The translations under genes and the position numbers were made by a program. A DNA stretch of 45,447 nucleotides, from the NCBI GenBank assembly GCA_900557045.1, contig USQY01000006.1, positions 1-45,447 on the forward strand, given 5' to 3'. Shown in pieces: positions 33,669 through 42,085 of the stretch (position 1 is its first letter; each line of letters opens with the position of its first letter). The DNA is from an uncultured Clostridium sp. Lineage in GTDB: Bacteria > Bacillota > Clostridia > TANB77 > CAG-508. The notes beneath the pieces were generated by a model. It saw only the letters and a program-made list of their open reading frames with translations, was not told the origin of the DNA and made no database searches.

Positions 33669-35102
33669 ATGAAAAAGAAAAATAAAAAACTAACTTTAAT
33701 AGCAAAAGTCATAGGAGTAATAAGTTTAATTATAACTATAATATTCAGCTTTATGTTAGTAAAATTAAATATGATACCTAACAAATACCTTGCACCGCTA
33801 TTTATAGTAATAATACTAATTTATTTAATAATGTTATTCTTTGCATTTAACAAAAAGGTAAAATCAAGTTTGAAAGTAACATCGATTATTATATTCGTTT
33901 TATTTGCTGTTATAGGTGGTTTTGGAACTAAGTATTTATATACCACATTTGACTTCTTAAGCATATTAGATAAAGACATCTTTCAAAAAGAAAAATTTAG
34001 TGTAAAAGTGTTAGATACAAGCGATTATAACAAGTTAGAAGAACTAAATGATAAAAATCTTGGTATTTACAAATCAACAAATAGCGAAAAAGCAAGTGAT
34101 GAGTTAAGTAAAAAAATAGAGTTTACTAAAGTAGAATATACCAATTTAGAAAATATGTTTAACGATTTGACAGATGGAAAAATATCTGGAGTTATAATGA
34201 ATGGTTCAGTAGAAAAATTACTAAAAGATGAATTAAGTGACATGGAAATAAGCTTAAAAACAATATATGAATTTAAAGTTTCAATAGACCAAGTAGATAT
34301 CGTAAAAGTTGTAAATGTAGCCAATACTCCATTTAATGTTTACATAGCGGGTGGAGATGGTTTTGGAAGTATTGACGCTATATTTAATACAGATGTTAAT
34401 ATGGTTGCGACTATAGACCCAGTTAATAGAAAAGTGTTATTAACATCAATACCTAGAGATTATTATGTAAACTTAGTTTTACAAGGCGAAGAAGCATATG
34501 ACAAACTTACACATGCAGGTTATTATGGAATAGAAGAAAGTGTTAAAAGCGTAGAAAAACTATTAAATACAGATATAAACTATTACGTAAAAGTTAATTT
34601 TTCTACAATAGAAGGTATAGTAGATGCGATTGGCGGAGTAGATGTCTATAGCGATTATGATTTCTATGAAAGAGCATTTAGAAAATATCATTATACAGTT
34701 GGATATAATCATTTAAATGGAGAACAAGCATTAGCTTTCGCAAGAGAAAGAAAATCATTTGCAGAGGGAGATATTCAAAGAGTTAAAAACCAACAAAAAG
34801 TAGTGGAAGCAATAATAAAAAAAGTAACTTCTTCAACAGCATTAATCTCCAACTATGATCAAATACTAAACAGTATAAGTGACAATATGGATACGAACAT
34901 AAGCAGCAAAGACATTTCAAAATTAGTAAAAATGCAATTAAATGACATGCGTGGTTGGAGTGTTGAAAGCATTAATTTAACAGGAACAGGACAAATGGGT
35001 CCAACATATACTTTCCCAACTCTAAATTTATACACCATGTTACCTAATGAGGATTCAGTTAATGAAGCTCAAACAAAAATCAAAGATTATTTAGGAAAAT
35101 AG
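33669..35102 (+). CDS. LytR-CpsA-Psr (LCP) family wall-polymer ligase
   Basis: 477 aa. Three N-terminal membrane segments (to about residue 95), an accessory domain, then the LCP domain from ~residue 220. Seen: NVYIAGGDGFGSIDAIFN (the D/N-rich pyrophosphate site), VLLTSIPRDYYV with the conserved Arg-Asp, KLTHAGYYG, INYYVKVNFSTIEGIVDAIGGVDVY, and FARERKSFAEGDIQRVKNQQ with the conserved arginines. LCP enzymes transfer lipid-linked polymers to peptidoglycan outside the membrane. The usual first motif reads GGDG instead of GSDG/GVD. It stands alone with its own promoter beside the polymer locus. Confidence 0.93.
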   Translation: MKKKNKKLTLIAKVIGVISLIITIIFSFMLVKLNMIPNKYLAPLFIVIILIYLIMLFFAFNKKVKSSLKVTSIIIFVLFAVIGGFGTKYLYTTFDFLSILDKDIFQKEKFSVKVLDTSDYNKLEELNDKNLGIYKSTNSEKASDELSKKIEFTKVEYTNLENMFNDLTDGKISGVIMNGSVEKLLKDELSDMEISLKTIYEFKVSIDQVDIVKVVNVANTPFNVYIAGGDGFGSIDAIFNTDVNMVATIDPVNRKVLLTSIPRDYYVNLVLQGEEAYDKLTHAGYYGIEESVKSVEKLLNTDINYYVKVNFSTIEGIVDAIGGVDVYSDYDFYERAFRKYHYTVGYNHLNGEQALAFARERKSFAEGDIQRVKNQQKVVEAIIKKVTSSTALISNYDQILNSISDNMDTNISSKDISKLVKMQLNDMRGWSVESINLTGTGQMGPTYTFPTLNLYTMLPNEDSVNEAQTKIKDYLGK

Positions 35103-35129
35103 AATATGTTTTATAAATAAAATTTAATC

Positions 35130-35170
35130 AAAACACTAGGAATGTAACAAAATTGCCTAGTGTTTTAATT
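35130..35170. terminator. Terminator hairpin between LCP gene and dead XRE gene
   Basis: AAAACACTAGG (35130-35140) pairs perfectly with CCTAGTGTTTT (35156-35166). T tracts are modest on both sides; it could serve both strands. Confidence 0.7.
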
Positions 35171-35365
35171 TATCCTAACTGAATCAAATTTCATATTAGT
35201 ACATTTATAAGTTTTAATTAAATAAATAGCTTTAACTCTATATGCATTTGCAAATTTGATTAGTGTTTGAGAGTCAGGACTCAAAATACCTTTCTAATAC
35301 TTATCAATAGTACTATTACTCATTCCAAACAACAATCCAGCATCTTTTAAAGTAAAATTAAACAT
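35165..35365 (-). pseudogene. XRE-type HTH regulator, nonsense-mutated
   Basis: On the minus strand a 67-codon frame runs from ATG (35363-35365) to TAA (35165-35167) with one in-frame TAG at 35294-35296. It reads FTLKDAGLLFGMSNSTIDKY-stop-KGILSPDSQ, then TLIKFANAYRV. This is a Cro/CI helix-turn-helix in which the Glu of the common KYEKG motif (GAG) has become TAG. The first helix of the fold seems to be missing too. No ribosome site is visible. A decayed regulator; the remaining ~100 bases of this 373-base gap contain the PFOR promoter region. Confidence 0.7.
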
Positions 35366-35418
35366 TTAAAAAAAACATAAATTAATGTTATGCTAATGAC
35401 TTTTCGTTAGAAATTTGG

Positions 35419-35430
35419 TACAATTATAAT
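35419..35430 (+). promoter_or_regulatory. Probable -10 region of the PFOR gene
   Basis: TGG-TACAAT at 35419-35424 and TATAAT at 35425-35430 overlap; no clear -35. AAAGGAGG precedes the ATG at 35476. Confidence 0.4.
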
Positions 35431-35475
35431 TGTTAAAATAACTAAGAATATGCAACATATTTAAAGGAGGAACAT

Positions 35476-38400
35476 ATGGAAAATTTAAAAATAGTAGATG
35501 GAAATGAGGCTTGTGCATTAGCTAGCTATAACTTCACAGAAGTAGCAGGAATTTATCCGATAACACCATCAAGTAGAATGGCAACTCTCATAGATAAATG
35601 GAGTAGCGAGAACAAGAAAAACTTGTTTGGAGATAAAGTAAGTATTATAGAAATGCAAAGTGAAGCAGGCGCAAGTGCTGTAATCCATGGTGCTCTTCAA
35701 GCTGGCTCTTTAAGTACAACCTATACAGCAAGTCAAGGCCTTTTATTAATGATACCAAGTATGTACAAAATGGCAGGAGAAATGCTTCCGTCAGTTATAC
35801 ACGTGGCCGCAAGAAGCTTGTCAACACACGCACTATCTATTTTTGGAGACCATCAAGACATCTATGCATGCCGAGCTACTGGATACGCAATTTTATCAAG
35901 CAGTAATGTACAAGACGTCTACACTCTAGGCTTAATCGCCCACTTATCAAGTATAAAATCAAGTATTCCATTCATGCACTTCTTTGATGGTTTTAGAACA
36001 AGCCACGAAATAAACGAGATTAAAATGGTAACTGACGAAGACTTAAAAAGCATCACTCCATATAAAGAAATAGAAGAATTTAAAAATAGAAGCTTTAACT
36101 TAGGAAAAGTAATAACAAGAGGAACATCAGAAACTGAAGACGTATACTTTGAAAACACAGAAGCTAGAAATTCATTTTATAACAATGTTCCAAATGTAGT
36201 AGAAGACTATATGAATAAGTTAAACACTCTAATGGGTACTGACTATAAGCCATTTAACTACTACGGCTCTAAAACAGCAAAAAACATCATTATTGCAATG
36301 GGAAGTGTAACAGATACAATTAAACTTGTAATAGACGAATTACTAAAAGAAAACATAGAAGTTGGATTAATTAATGTTCACTTATATAGACCATTTAGTT
36401 TAACTCATTTTTTAAGAGTCTTACCAAAGACTACTGAAAAAATAACTGTCCTAGATAGAACAAAAGAAGCAGGTAGTTTATGTGAACCACTTTACCTAGA
36501 CGTGTGTGCTGCTTTAAAAAACGAAAACATCGAAGTAATAGGCGGAAGATATGGCCTTTCAAGCAAAGACACTACTCCAAGTATGATTAAATCTGTCTTT
36601 GATAACATGGACAAACACGCTATGAAAGACCACTTCACACTAGGAATAATTGATGACGTTACAAACACAAACTTAGAAGTAAAAAACTTCCACTTATCAA
36701 AAAAATACAAAGAAATAAAAGTATTCGGTTTTGGTTCTGACGGCATGGTAAGTGCTTCAAAAAACATACTAAAAGTAATGGGACAAACTAACTATGTACA
36801 AGGCTACTTTGAATACGACTCTAAAAAAAGTGGAGGCATCACTATAAGTCACTTAAGACTATCAAACGAATTAATAAATGCCCCATTCTATCTAACTGAC
36901 CCTAATTTAGTAGTAGTTTCAAAAGATTCATACCTAGGAAAATATGAAGTATTAGATAACATTAAACAAAATGGAATACTACTTATTAACACAGACAAAA
37001 CAGATGAAGAATTAAATTCATTAATAAAAAACTCAACAAAAAAAATAATCTTAGACAAAAACATTAAAGTCTTTATTGCGAAGGCAGACACGCTTGCTAG
37101 TAAATTTAATTTAAAAGGAAAAATAAACAACATAATGTCATACTACATCTTAAAAATGTTAGGTGCAACAGGCGAAGATATTCTAAGATTTAAAGAAAAC
37201 ATAAAAGAACTATATATAGATAAAGGCATGAATGTAGTGAGTGATAATATAAAAGTACTAGATTTATGTATAGATAACCTAAGAGAACTAGATAATCACG
37301 TGCTAACAGTAGAAGAACAAAATGAAGAGAAAATGAATAGCATTTATGATAAAATGATGGCTAGACGTGCAAACATGGTAAAAGTAAGCGACTTTTTAAA
37401 CCACAAAGATGGTACATTTGAAGGAAACATGAGTAAAAGTGACAAAAGAAAAATAAGTAGTTTAGTCCCTTCATGGTGCAAAGAAAATTGTATAGAATGT
37501 AATTTATGTTCATTCATTTGCCCACATGGTGTAATAAAACCATTTAGTATGACAAAAGAAGAATTTGATAACTCTCCACTAAAAGAAGAAGACGTAATCA
37601 TTGAAGGTGGAAGATATTTCTATCTAGGAATAAACACAGATAACTGTACAGGTTGCACACTATGTTCAAAAATATGTCCAGGTAAAAACAAACAAAAAGC
37701 CCTTACTATGGATAAACCTAAAGAAAACACTGACCTTTTATGTGACTACTTAAGAGAGAATGTTAAAAATGATGTAAACTTGCCTAAAACAACCATTAAA
37801 GCTTTAGGTTTCTCTGATAATAAAATTTTATTTCCAGGCGCATGTGCAGGATGTGGAGAAACTGTTTATTTAAGAACACTAACAAGCATGTATGGAGACG
37901 AAATAGTAATCTCTAATGCAACAGGTTGCTCTTCGATTTACTCTTCAAGCTTGCCTTGCACACCATACAAAATGCCATGGATAAGTAGCCTATTTGAAGA
38001 CAATGCAGAGTTCGGCTTAGGACTTCACTTATCATATAAAAATCAAAGAAATAAAATTAAAAGAATTATGACTGATTCAATGAATGATGTAAGTGCAAAA
38101 ACAAAAGCTTTATATGAAAAATGGCTAGAAAACATAAATGACTTTACTATAACAAATGAAGTTAAGAGCGAACTAAAAAACGTAGAACTACCTAAAGAAC
38201 TATCTGAACTTTTAGACTATATACCTTCAAGAAAAGTATGGATTGTCGGTGGAGATGGATGGGCTTACGACATCGGTTTTGGTGGCTTAGACCACGCTCT
38301 TAGAATGAACGAAAACATAAAAGTATTAGTCTTAGACACAGAAGTATACTCAAATACTGGTGGACAAACTTCAAAATCAACTCGTATTGGTGCAGTTGCA

Positions 38401-38880
38401 GAGTTTTCTAATAGTGGTAAACTAAAACCTAAAAAAGATTTATTCCAAATTGCAATGAACATACCAAACTGCTATGTAGCATCTATATCAGCTGGAGCAA
38501 GCCCTGTTCAAACAATAAAAGCATTCATGGAAGCAGAAAACCATAATGGACCAAGTGTAATAATAGCCTATAGTCCTTGCATCGCACACGGTATAATAGG
38601 TGGCCTTTCTAATAGCATAGAAGAACAAAAACTACTTGTAGAAAGCGGTTACAATATCTTAATGCGTTATAATCCAGTCACTGACAAACTTACAGTTGAC
38701 TCAAAAGAACCAAACTACAACTTATATGAAACAGTATTTGCAAAAGAAATGCGTTACAAAAACTTAGAAAGAATAAACCCAAATGAATACGAAAGACTAT
38801 ACAAAATAAACATGAATTCTGCTAAAAAAAGATATGACTATTATATTAATATATCTAAAAAAGAGGTTAGTGAAAACTAA
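35476..38880 (+). CDS. nifJ: Pyruvate:ferredoxin (flavodoxin) oxidoreductase
   Basis: 1134 aa single-chain PFOR, close to the usual ~1170. It oxidises pyruvate to acetyl-CoA and CO2, reducing ferredoxin, the central step of anaerobic fermenters. Domain order: YPITPSS TPP-pyrimidine domain at the start, transketolase C-type domain II, gamma domain (VFGFGSDGMVSASKN), two [4Fe-4S] clusters with C672/C675/C678/C682 and C724/C727/C730/C734, and the C-terminal TPP-binding domain with CAGCGET, GDGWAYDIGFGG and NTGGQ. The C-terminal oxygen-protective extension of Desulfovibrio PFOR appears absent. Strong AAAGGAGG site and host-type codons; a single-gene transcript ending in a strong terminator. Confidence 0.96.
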   Translation: MENLKIVDGNEACALASYNFTEVAGIYPITPSSRMATLIDKWSSENKKNLFGDKVSIIEMQSEAGASAVIHGALQAGSLSTTYTASQGLLLMIPSMYKMAGEMLPSVIHVAARSLSTHALSIFGDHQDIYACRATGYAILSSSNVQDVYTLGLIAHLSSIKSSIPFMHFFDGFRTSHEINEIKMVTDEDLKSITPYKEIEEFKNRSFNLGKVITRGTSETEDVYFENTEARNSFYNNVPNVVEDYMNKLNTLMGTDYKPFNYYGSKTAKNIIIAMGSVTDTIKLVIDELLKENIEVGLINVHLYRPFSLTHFLRVLPKTTEKITVLDRTKEAGSLCEPLYLDVCAALKNENIEVIGGRYGLSSKDTTPSMIKSVFDNMDKHAMKDHFTLGIIDDVTNTNLEVKNFHLSKKYKEIKVFGFGSDGMVSASKNILKVMGQTNYVQGYFEYDSKKSGGITISHLRLSNELINAPFYLTDPNLVVVSKDSYLGKYEVLDNIKQNGILLINTDKTDEELNSLIKNSTKKIILDKNIKVFIAKADTLASKFNLKGKINNIMSYYILKMLGATGEDILRFKENIKELYIDKGMNVVSDNIKVLDLCIDNLRELDNHVLTVEEQNEEKMNSIYDKMMARRANMVKVSDFLNHKDGTFEGNMSKSDKRKISSLVPSWCKENCIECNLCSFICPHGVIKPFSMTKEEFDNSPLKEEDVIIEGGRYFYLGINTDNCTGCTLCSKICPGKNKQKALTMDKPKENTDLLCDYLRENVKNDVNLPKTTIKALGFSDNKILFPGACAGCGETVYLRTLTSMYGDEIVISNATGCSSIYSSSLPCTPYKMPWISSLFEDNAEFGLGLHLSYKNQRNKIKRIMTDSMNDVSAKTKALYEKWLENINDFTITNEVKSELKNVELPKELSELLDYIPSRKVWIVGGDGWAYDIGFGGLDHALRMNENIKVLVLDTEVYSNTGGQTSKSTRIGAVAEFSNSGKLKPKKDLFQIAMNIPNCYVASISAGASPVQTIKAFMEAENHNGPSVIIAYSPCIAHGIIGGLSNSIEEQKLLVESGYNILMRYNPVTDKLTVDSKEPNYNLYETVFAKEMRYKNLERINPNEYERLYKINMNSAKKRYDYYINISKKEVSEN

Positions 38881-38893
38881 TCTCTTTGTATTT
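38860..38893 (+). terminator. Intrinsic terminator overlapping the PFOR stop
   Basis: AAAGAGGTTAGT pairs with ACTAATCTCTTT across a GAAA tetraloop (38872-38875), then a T-rich tract; the stop codon is inside the stem. Confidence 0.8.
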
Positions 38894-38933
38894 AATTAAC
38901 TTTATATTTTATCTAATAAACTATAAAAAATAA

Positions 38934-38962
38934 TTGAGAAGTCAACATTTGATTGGTATTAT
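38934..38962 (+). promoter_or_regulatory. Plus-strand promoter in the PFOR-recG gap
   Basis: TTGAGA, 17-bp spacer, TGG-TATTAT extended -10. No ORF of any length with a ribosome site follows; the transcript would start near 38969 and carry the hairpin GCACG / CGTGC (38985-39002). Confidence 0.5.
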
Positions 38963-39080
38963 TTATGGAAATAGAACCCTTTGGGCACGTTGTATAGCGT
39001 GCGATTAAAAGTGGCAGTAGTCATCTTTTTCTTTTGGAAAAACAAATATACATAATTCTATATTACCTTTTTTGTTTAAC

Positions 39081-39112
39081 AAAAAAATAAGGACTGCCAT
39101 AATAAGCAGTCC
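39081..39112 (-). terminator. Minus-strand intrinsic terminator of the small RNA
   Basis: Perfect 7-bp stem GGACTGC / GCAGTCC (39091-39112); on the minus strand it is followed by TTATTTTTTT. On the plus strand it is followed by GGAAAAAA, so it works in one direction only. Confidence 0.8.
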
Positions 39113-39180
39113 GGAAAAAAGAATAAAAAGGGGTTGGCTAGTGTGATACTAGCACCAATTCGCCTTAAGTGAATTGGTAA
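39081..39180 (-). ncRNA. Candidate ~100-nt small RNA, minus strand
   Basis: Bounded by a complete minus-strand promoter (39187-39215) and a minus-strand terminator (39081-39112). The RNA would start near 39180 and fold into ACCAATTC / GAATTGGT (39154-39178) and GCTAGT / ACTAGC (39137-39153). Then comes a single-stranded C/U-rich linker (complement of 39113-39136, with CCCC and U5/U6 runs) and the terminator hairpin. No ORF is present. Two stable hairpins, a C-rich unpaired linker and a terminator is the layout of trans-acting sRNAs that mask purine-rich ribosome sites (inference). Not matched to a known family. Confidence 0.6.
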
Positions 39181-39186
39181 GTCTAT

Positions 39187-39215
39187 ATTCTAAACTAATT
39201 TGATAAAATAGTCAA
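39187..39215 (-). promoter_or_regulatory. Minus-strand promoter of the small RNA
   Basis: Reading the minus strand: TTGACT (39210-39215), exactly 17 bases, TAGAAT (39187-39192). One of the best sigma-A matches in the window. Confidence 0.75.
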
Positions 39216-39259
39216 GCGTTTTTTAAAAAAATATACTCAAAATTTAAGCAAACAAATGG

Positions 39260-39288
39260 TTGACTTACAATTGGTGTTGTAGTATACT
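39260..39288 (+). promoter_or_regulatory. Promoter of recG
   Basis: TTGACT, 17-bp spacer, TATACT; leader of about 15 bases and AGGAGGAG before the ATG at 39311. Confidence 0.85.
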
Positions 39289-39310
39289 AAATATATAAGG
39301 AGGAGAAGCT

Positions 39311-41308
39311 ATGGAATTAAGTAAAGTTACTGGAATTGGTACAAAAAACATTTCTTTATTAAATAGTGTAGGGATATATGACGTGACTGACTTACTTTCA
39401 TACTATCCTTATAGATATCAAATATACAAAATAAACAACATAAATGATGTTAAATCTAATGAAAACGTAATAATTGAGGGCATAGTAGACAGCGTGCCTA
39501 TAGTAAGATTTTTCGGTGCAAAAAAGAATATCCTATCATTTAGAGTATACACAAGTAATAAATTAATTAATGTTAGCATATACAATCGTGCTTTTATGAA
39601 AAGAAACATTACCCCAGGAAAAACTATAACTATTCTGGGTAAATATGACGAAAAAAAGAATACTCTTGTAGCGAACAACATTATATTATCAAAAATAGAA
39701 GATAACAAAATAGAAAGCGTATACCATCTTACAAATGGACTAAACAATAAAACTCTTTCAAAACTAATCAAAAATGCACTAGACATGAATATAGAAACTG
39801 TAGACTATATACCAGACTATCTAAATGAAAGATATGGCTTTATTAATAAGATGGATGCGATAAGAAAAATACATTTCCCAATAGACTTGCAAGAAATAAA
39901 AGAAGCTAAATTAAAACTTATATATGAAGAATTATTTCTGTTCATGTTAAAAATAAACTACTTAAAATACCTAAAGACAACAGATACAAAAAAAGAACCT
40001 AAACAATGCAATAAATTAGATGTACAAAACTATATAAACACACTTCCATTTGAATTAACAAAAGACCAAATCACTGCTGTAAAAGAGATATATAACGACT
40101 TAACAAGTAATAAAAGAATGAATAGACTTATATGTGGAGACGTAGGAAGTGGAAAAACAATAGTCGGAATAATAAGTGCATACATAACTTATCTAAGTGG
40201 ATATCAAACTGCTTTGATGGCACCAACTGAAATATTAGCAACTCAGCACTATGAAAATGTAAAAAAACTACTATCAAATACAAACATTAATATAGCACTT
40301 CTCTTAGGCACAACAAAAAAGAAAGAAAAAGAAACAATTTACAAAGACCTAAAAAATGGCAAAATAGACTTGCTAATCGGTACACACGCATTACTAAGTG
40401 ACAAAGTATCATTTAAAAACTTAGGACTTGTAATAACAGACGAGCAACACCGTTTTGGAGTAACTCAAAGAGAGTCGTTAAGAAACAAAGGCGCACTACC
40501 TGATATATTATATATGTCAGCAACCCCAATTCCTAGAACCTATGCTCTAACTATATATGGAGATATGGACATATCACTAATAAAAACAAAACCAAGTGGT
40601 AGAAAAGAAATAAAAACAATAATAAAAGACGAAAAAGAAATTAAAAATGTCTTATACTTAATGCTAGAAGAACTAAAGAAAAACCATCAAATATATGTAG
40701 TAAGTCCATTAATTGAAGAAAACGAAACTCTAGACTTAACTCCTGTAACAGAACTTAAAACAAAAATGGAGTTAGCATTCAATAACAAGGTGAAGATAGG
40801 CTTGTTACATGGAAAACTAACTAAAGAAGAAAAAGAAACAGTTATGAATGATTTTATAAGTGGAAAAACTAAAGTATTAGTTTCTACTACAGTAATAGAA
40901 GTGGGGGTAGACAACCCTAATGCGACAATGATGGTTATATTTAACGCTGAGAGGTTTGGTCTAGCAACACTCCACCAATTAAGAGGAAGAATCGGAAGAA
41001 ACAGTCTAGAGTCCACATGCATTCTAATAGGAAGCGAAAAAAACGAAAGACTTAGTGTCTTAGCAAGTTCTAGTGATGGATTTTACATTACTGAAAAAGA
41101 TTATGAAATGAGAAAAGAAGGAGACATATTTGGTGTAAGACAAAGCGGAGATATGTCATTTAAAATAGCTGATATTAAAAGAGATTTTAAGGTTTTAATG
41201 AGAGTAAAAGAAGATTCTTTAGAATTTTTAGAAAAAAATGACAAAAATATCTTTAAAAATAATGAAAAATATATTAAAATAGTAAAAGAAACCGAAAGTT
41301 TAGATTAA
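39311..41308 (+). CDS. recG: ATP-dependent DNA helicase RecG
   Basis: 665 aa, full length. RecG remodels stalled replication forks and branched DNA. N-terminal wedge/OB domain (residues ~1-200; FRVYTSNKLINVSIYNR-like strands), then SF2 helicase motifs: I GDVGSGKT at 276-283, Ia MAPTEILATQH, II DEQH at 377-380, III MSATPIPRT, IV-VI with TTVIEVGVDNPNA and HQLRGRIGR, and the C-terminal TRG region (GDIFGVRQSG-MSFKIADI). It has its own strong promoter; yebC follows after 15 bases, so they may be co-transcribed. Confidence 0.96.
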   Translation: MELSKVTGIGTKNISLLNSVGIYDVTDLLSYYPYRYQIYKINNINDVKSNENVIIEGIVDSVPIVRFFGAKKNILSFRVYTSNKLINVSIYNRAFMKRNITPGKTITILGKYDEKKNTLVANNIILSKIEDNKIESVYHLTNGLNNKTLSKLIKNALDMNIETVDYIPDYLNERYGFINKMDAIRKIHFPIDLQEIKEAKLKLIYEELFLFMLKINYLKYLKTTDTKKEPKQCNKLDVQNYINTLPFELTKDQITAVKEIYNDLTSNKRMNRLICGDVGSGKTIVGIISAYITYLSGYQTALMAPTEILATQHYENVKKLLSNTNINIALLLGTTKKKEKETIYKDLKNGKIDLLIGTHALLSDKVSFKNLGLVITDEQHRFGVTQRESLRNKGALPDILYMSATPIPRTYALTIYGDMDISLIKTKPSGRKEIKTIIKDEKEIKNVLYLMLEELKKNHQIYVVSPLIEENETLDLTPVTELKTKMELAFNNKVKIGLLHGKLTKEEKETVMNDFISGKTKVLVSTTVIEVGVDNPNATMMVIFNAERFGLATLHQLRGRIGRNSLESTCILIGSEKNERLSVLASSSDGFYITEKDYEMRKEGDIFGVRQSGDMSFKIADIKRDFKVLMRVKEDSLEFLEKNDKNIFKNNEKYIKIVKETESLD

Positions 41309-41323
41309 AGGAAGGTGATTTGT

Positions 41324-42040
41324 GTGGGAAGAGCACATGAAGTAAGAGCTGCATCAATGGCTAAAACAGCAGCAATGAAATCAAAATTATATTCAATATA
41401 TGCAAAGGAGATATATCAAGTAGCAAAAACTGGTGGAACAGACCCTAATGGGAACCTTGCACTTAGAAGTTTAATAGAAAAGGCTAAAAAAGAACAAGTG
41501 CCAGCCGATGTAATACAAAGAAGTATAGACAAAGTTAACAAAGGTGTCGGTGAAGACTACACTGTATGTGAGTATGAAGCATTTGGTCCAGCCGGAAGTA
41601 ACTTAATTATTAAATGCTTAAGTGACAACGTTAATAGAACAGTTGCAAGTATAAAAACAGTTGCAAACAAAACTGCAATGAAAGTAGCTGGTCAAGGAGC
41701 AATTTCATATATGTATGAAAATTTATGTGCACTTGGTTTTAAAGGACACACTGAAGACGAAGTAATGGAAGCATTAATAAATGCTGATGTTGACATGAAT
41801 GATATGGAAACTGATGACGACTTAATTATAGTTTACTCTGAACCTAGTAACTATAGTGCTATGAAAAAAGCTTTAGAAGATGCATTTCCAGGAATATCTT
41901 TTGAAGTAGACGAAATTGGAAAATATGCAAAAGACATGGTTACACTAGAAGGAGAAGACTTAGCTGCATTTAATAAAATATTAACAATGCTTGAAGAAGT
42001 AGATGATGTTAGTAACATTTATCACAATGTAAATTTATAA
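41324..42040 (+). CDS. yebC: YebC/PmpR-family protein (YeeN branch)
   Basis: 238 aa. GRAHEVRAASMAKTAAMKSKLYS at the N-terminus (given in short: GRAHEVR, SMAKTAA) is the YeeN-type variant of YebC, which otherwise opens with AGHSKW. KEIYQVAKTGG-DPNGN-LR, EQVPADVIQRSIDKV, and YEAFGPAG-NLIIKCLSDN-NRT follow. YebC proteins were described as transcription regulators and more recently linked to relief of ribosome stalling; which applies here is unknown. GTG at 41324 is preferred: AAAGGAAGGTGA ends seven bases before it, and residue 2 then matches the family start. The GTG at 41315 lies within the ribosome site. Confidence 0.92.
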   Translation: MGRAHEVRAASMAKTAAMKSKLYSIYAKEIYQVAKTGGTDPNGNLALRSLIEKAKKEQVPADVIQRSIDKVNKGVGEDYTVCEYEAFGPAGSNLIIKCLSDNVNRTVASIKTVANKTAMKVAGQGAISYMYENLCALGFKGHTEDEVMEALINADVDMNDMETDDDLIIVYSEPSNYSAMKKALEDAFPGISFEVDEIGKYAKDMVTLEGEDLAAFNKILTMLEEVDDVSNIYHNVNL

Positions 42041-42068
42041 AAAAGACCTAGCTAAATGCTAGGTTTAA
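42040..42068 (+). terminator. Weak terminator-like hairpin after yebC
   Basis: AGACCTAGC (42045-42053) pairs with GCTAGGTTT (42058-42066) around AAAT; only a short T tract follows, so read-through to the next gene is likely. Confidence 0.4.
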
Positions 42069-42085
42069 ATAGTTAGGAGATAATA

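Noticed and set aside
39106..39118. GCAGTCCGGAA resembles the GGTCCGGAAGGAAGC core of signal recognition particle RNA
   Set aside because: Only the short TCCGGAA part agrees; the GGAAGCAGC half and the long helix are missing, and the sequence is explained by the terminator hairpin.
38968..39130. Plus-strand 6S RNA
   Set aside because: The 5' and 3' ends do not pair into the long rod with a central bubble that defines 6S RNA.
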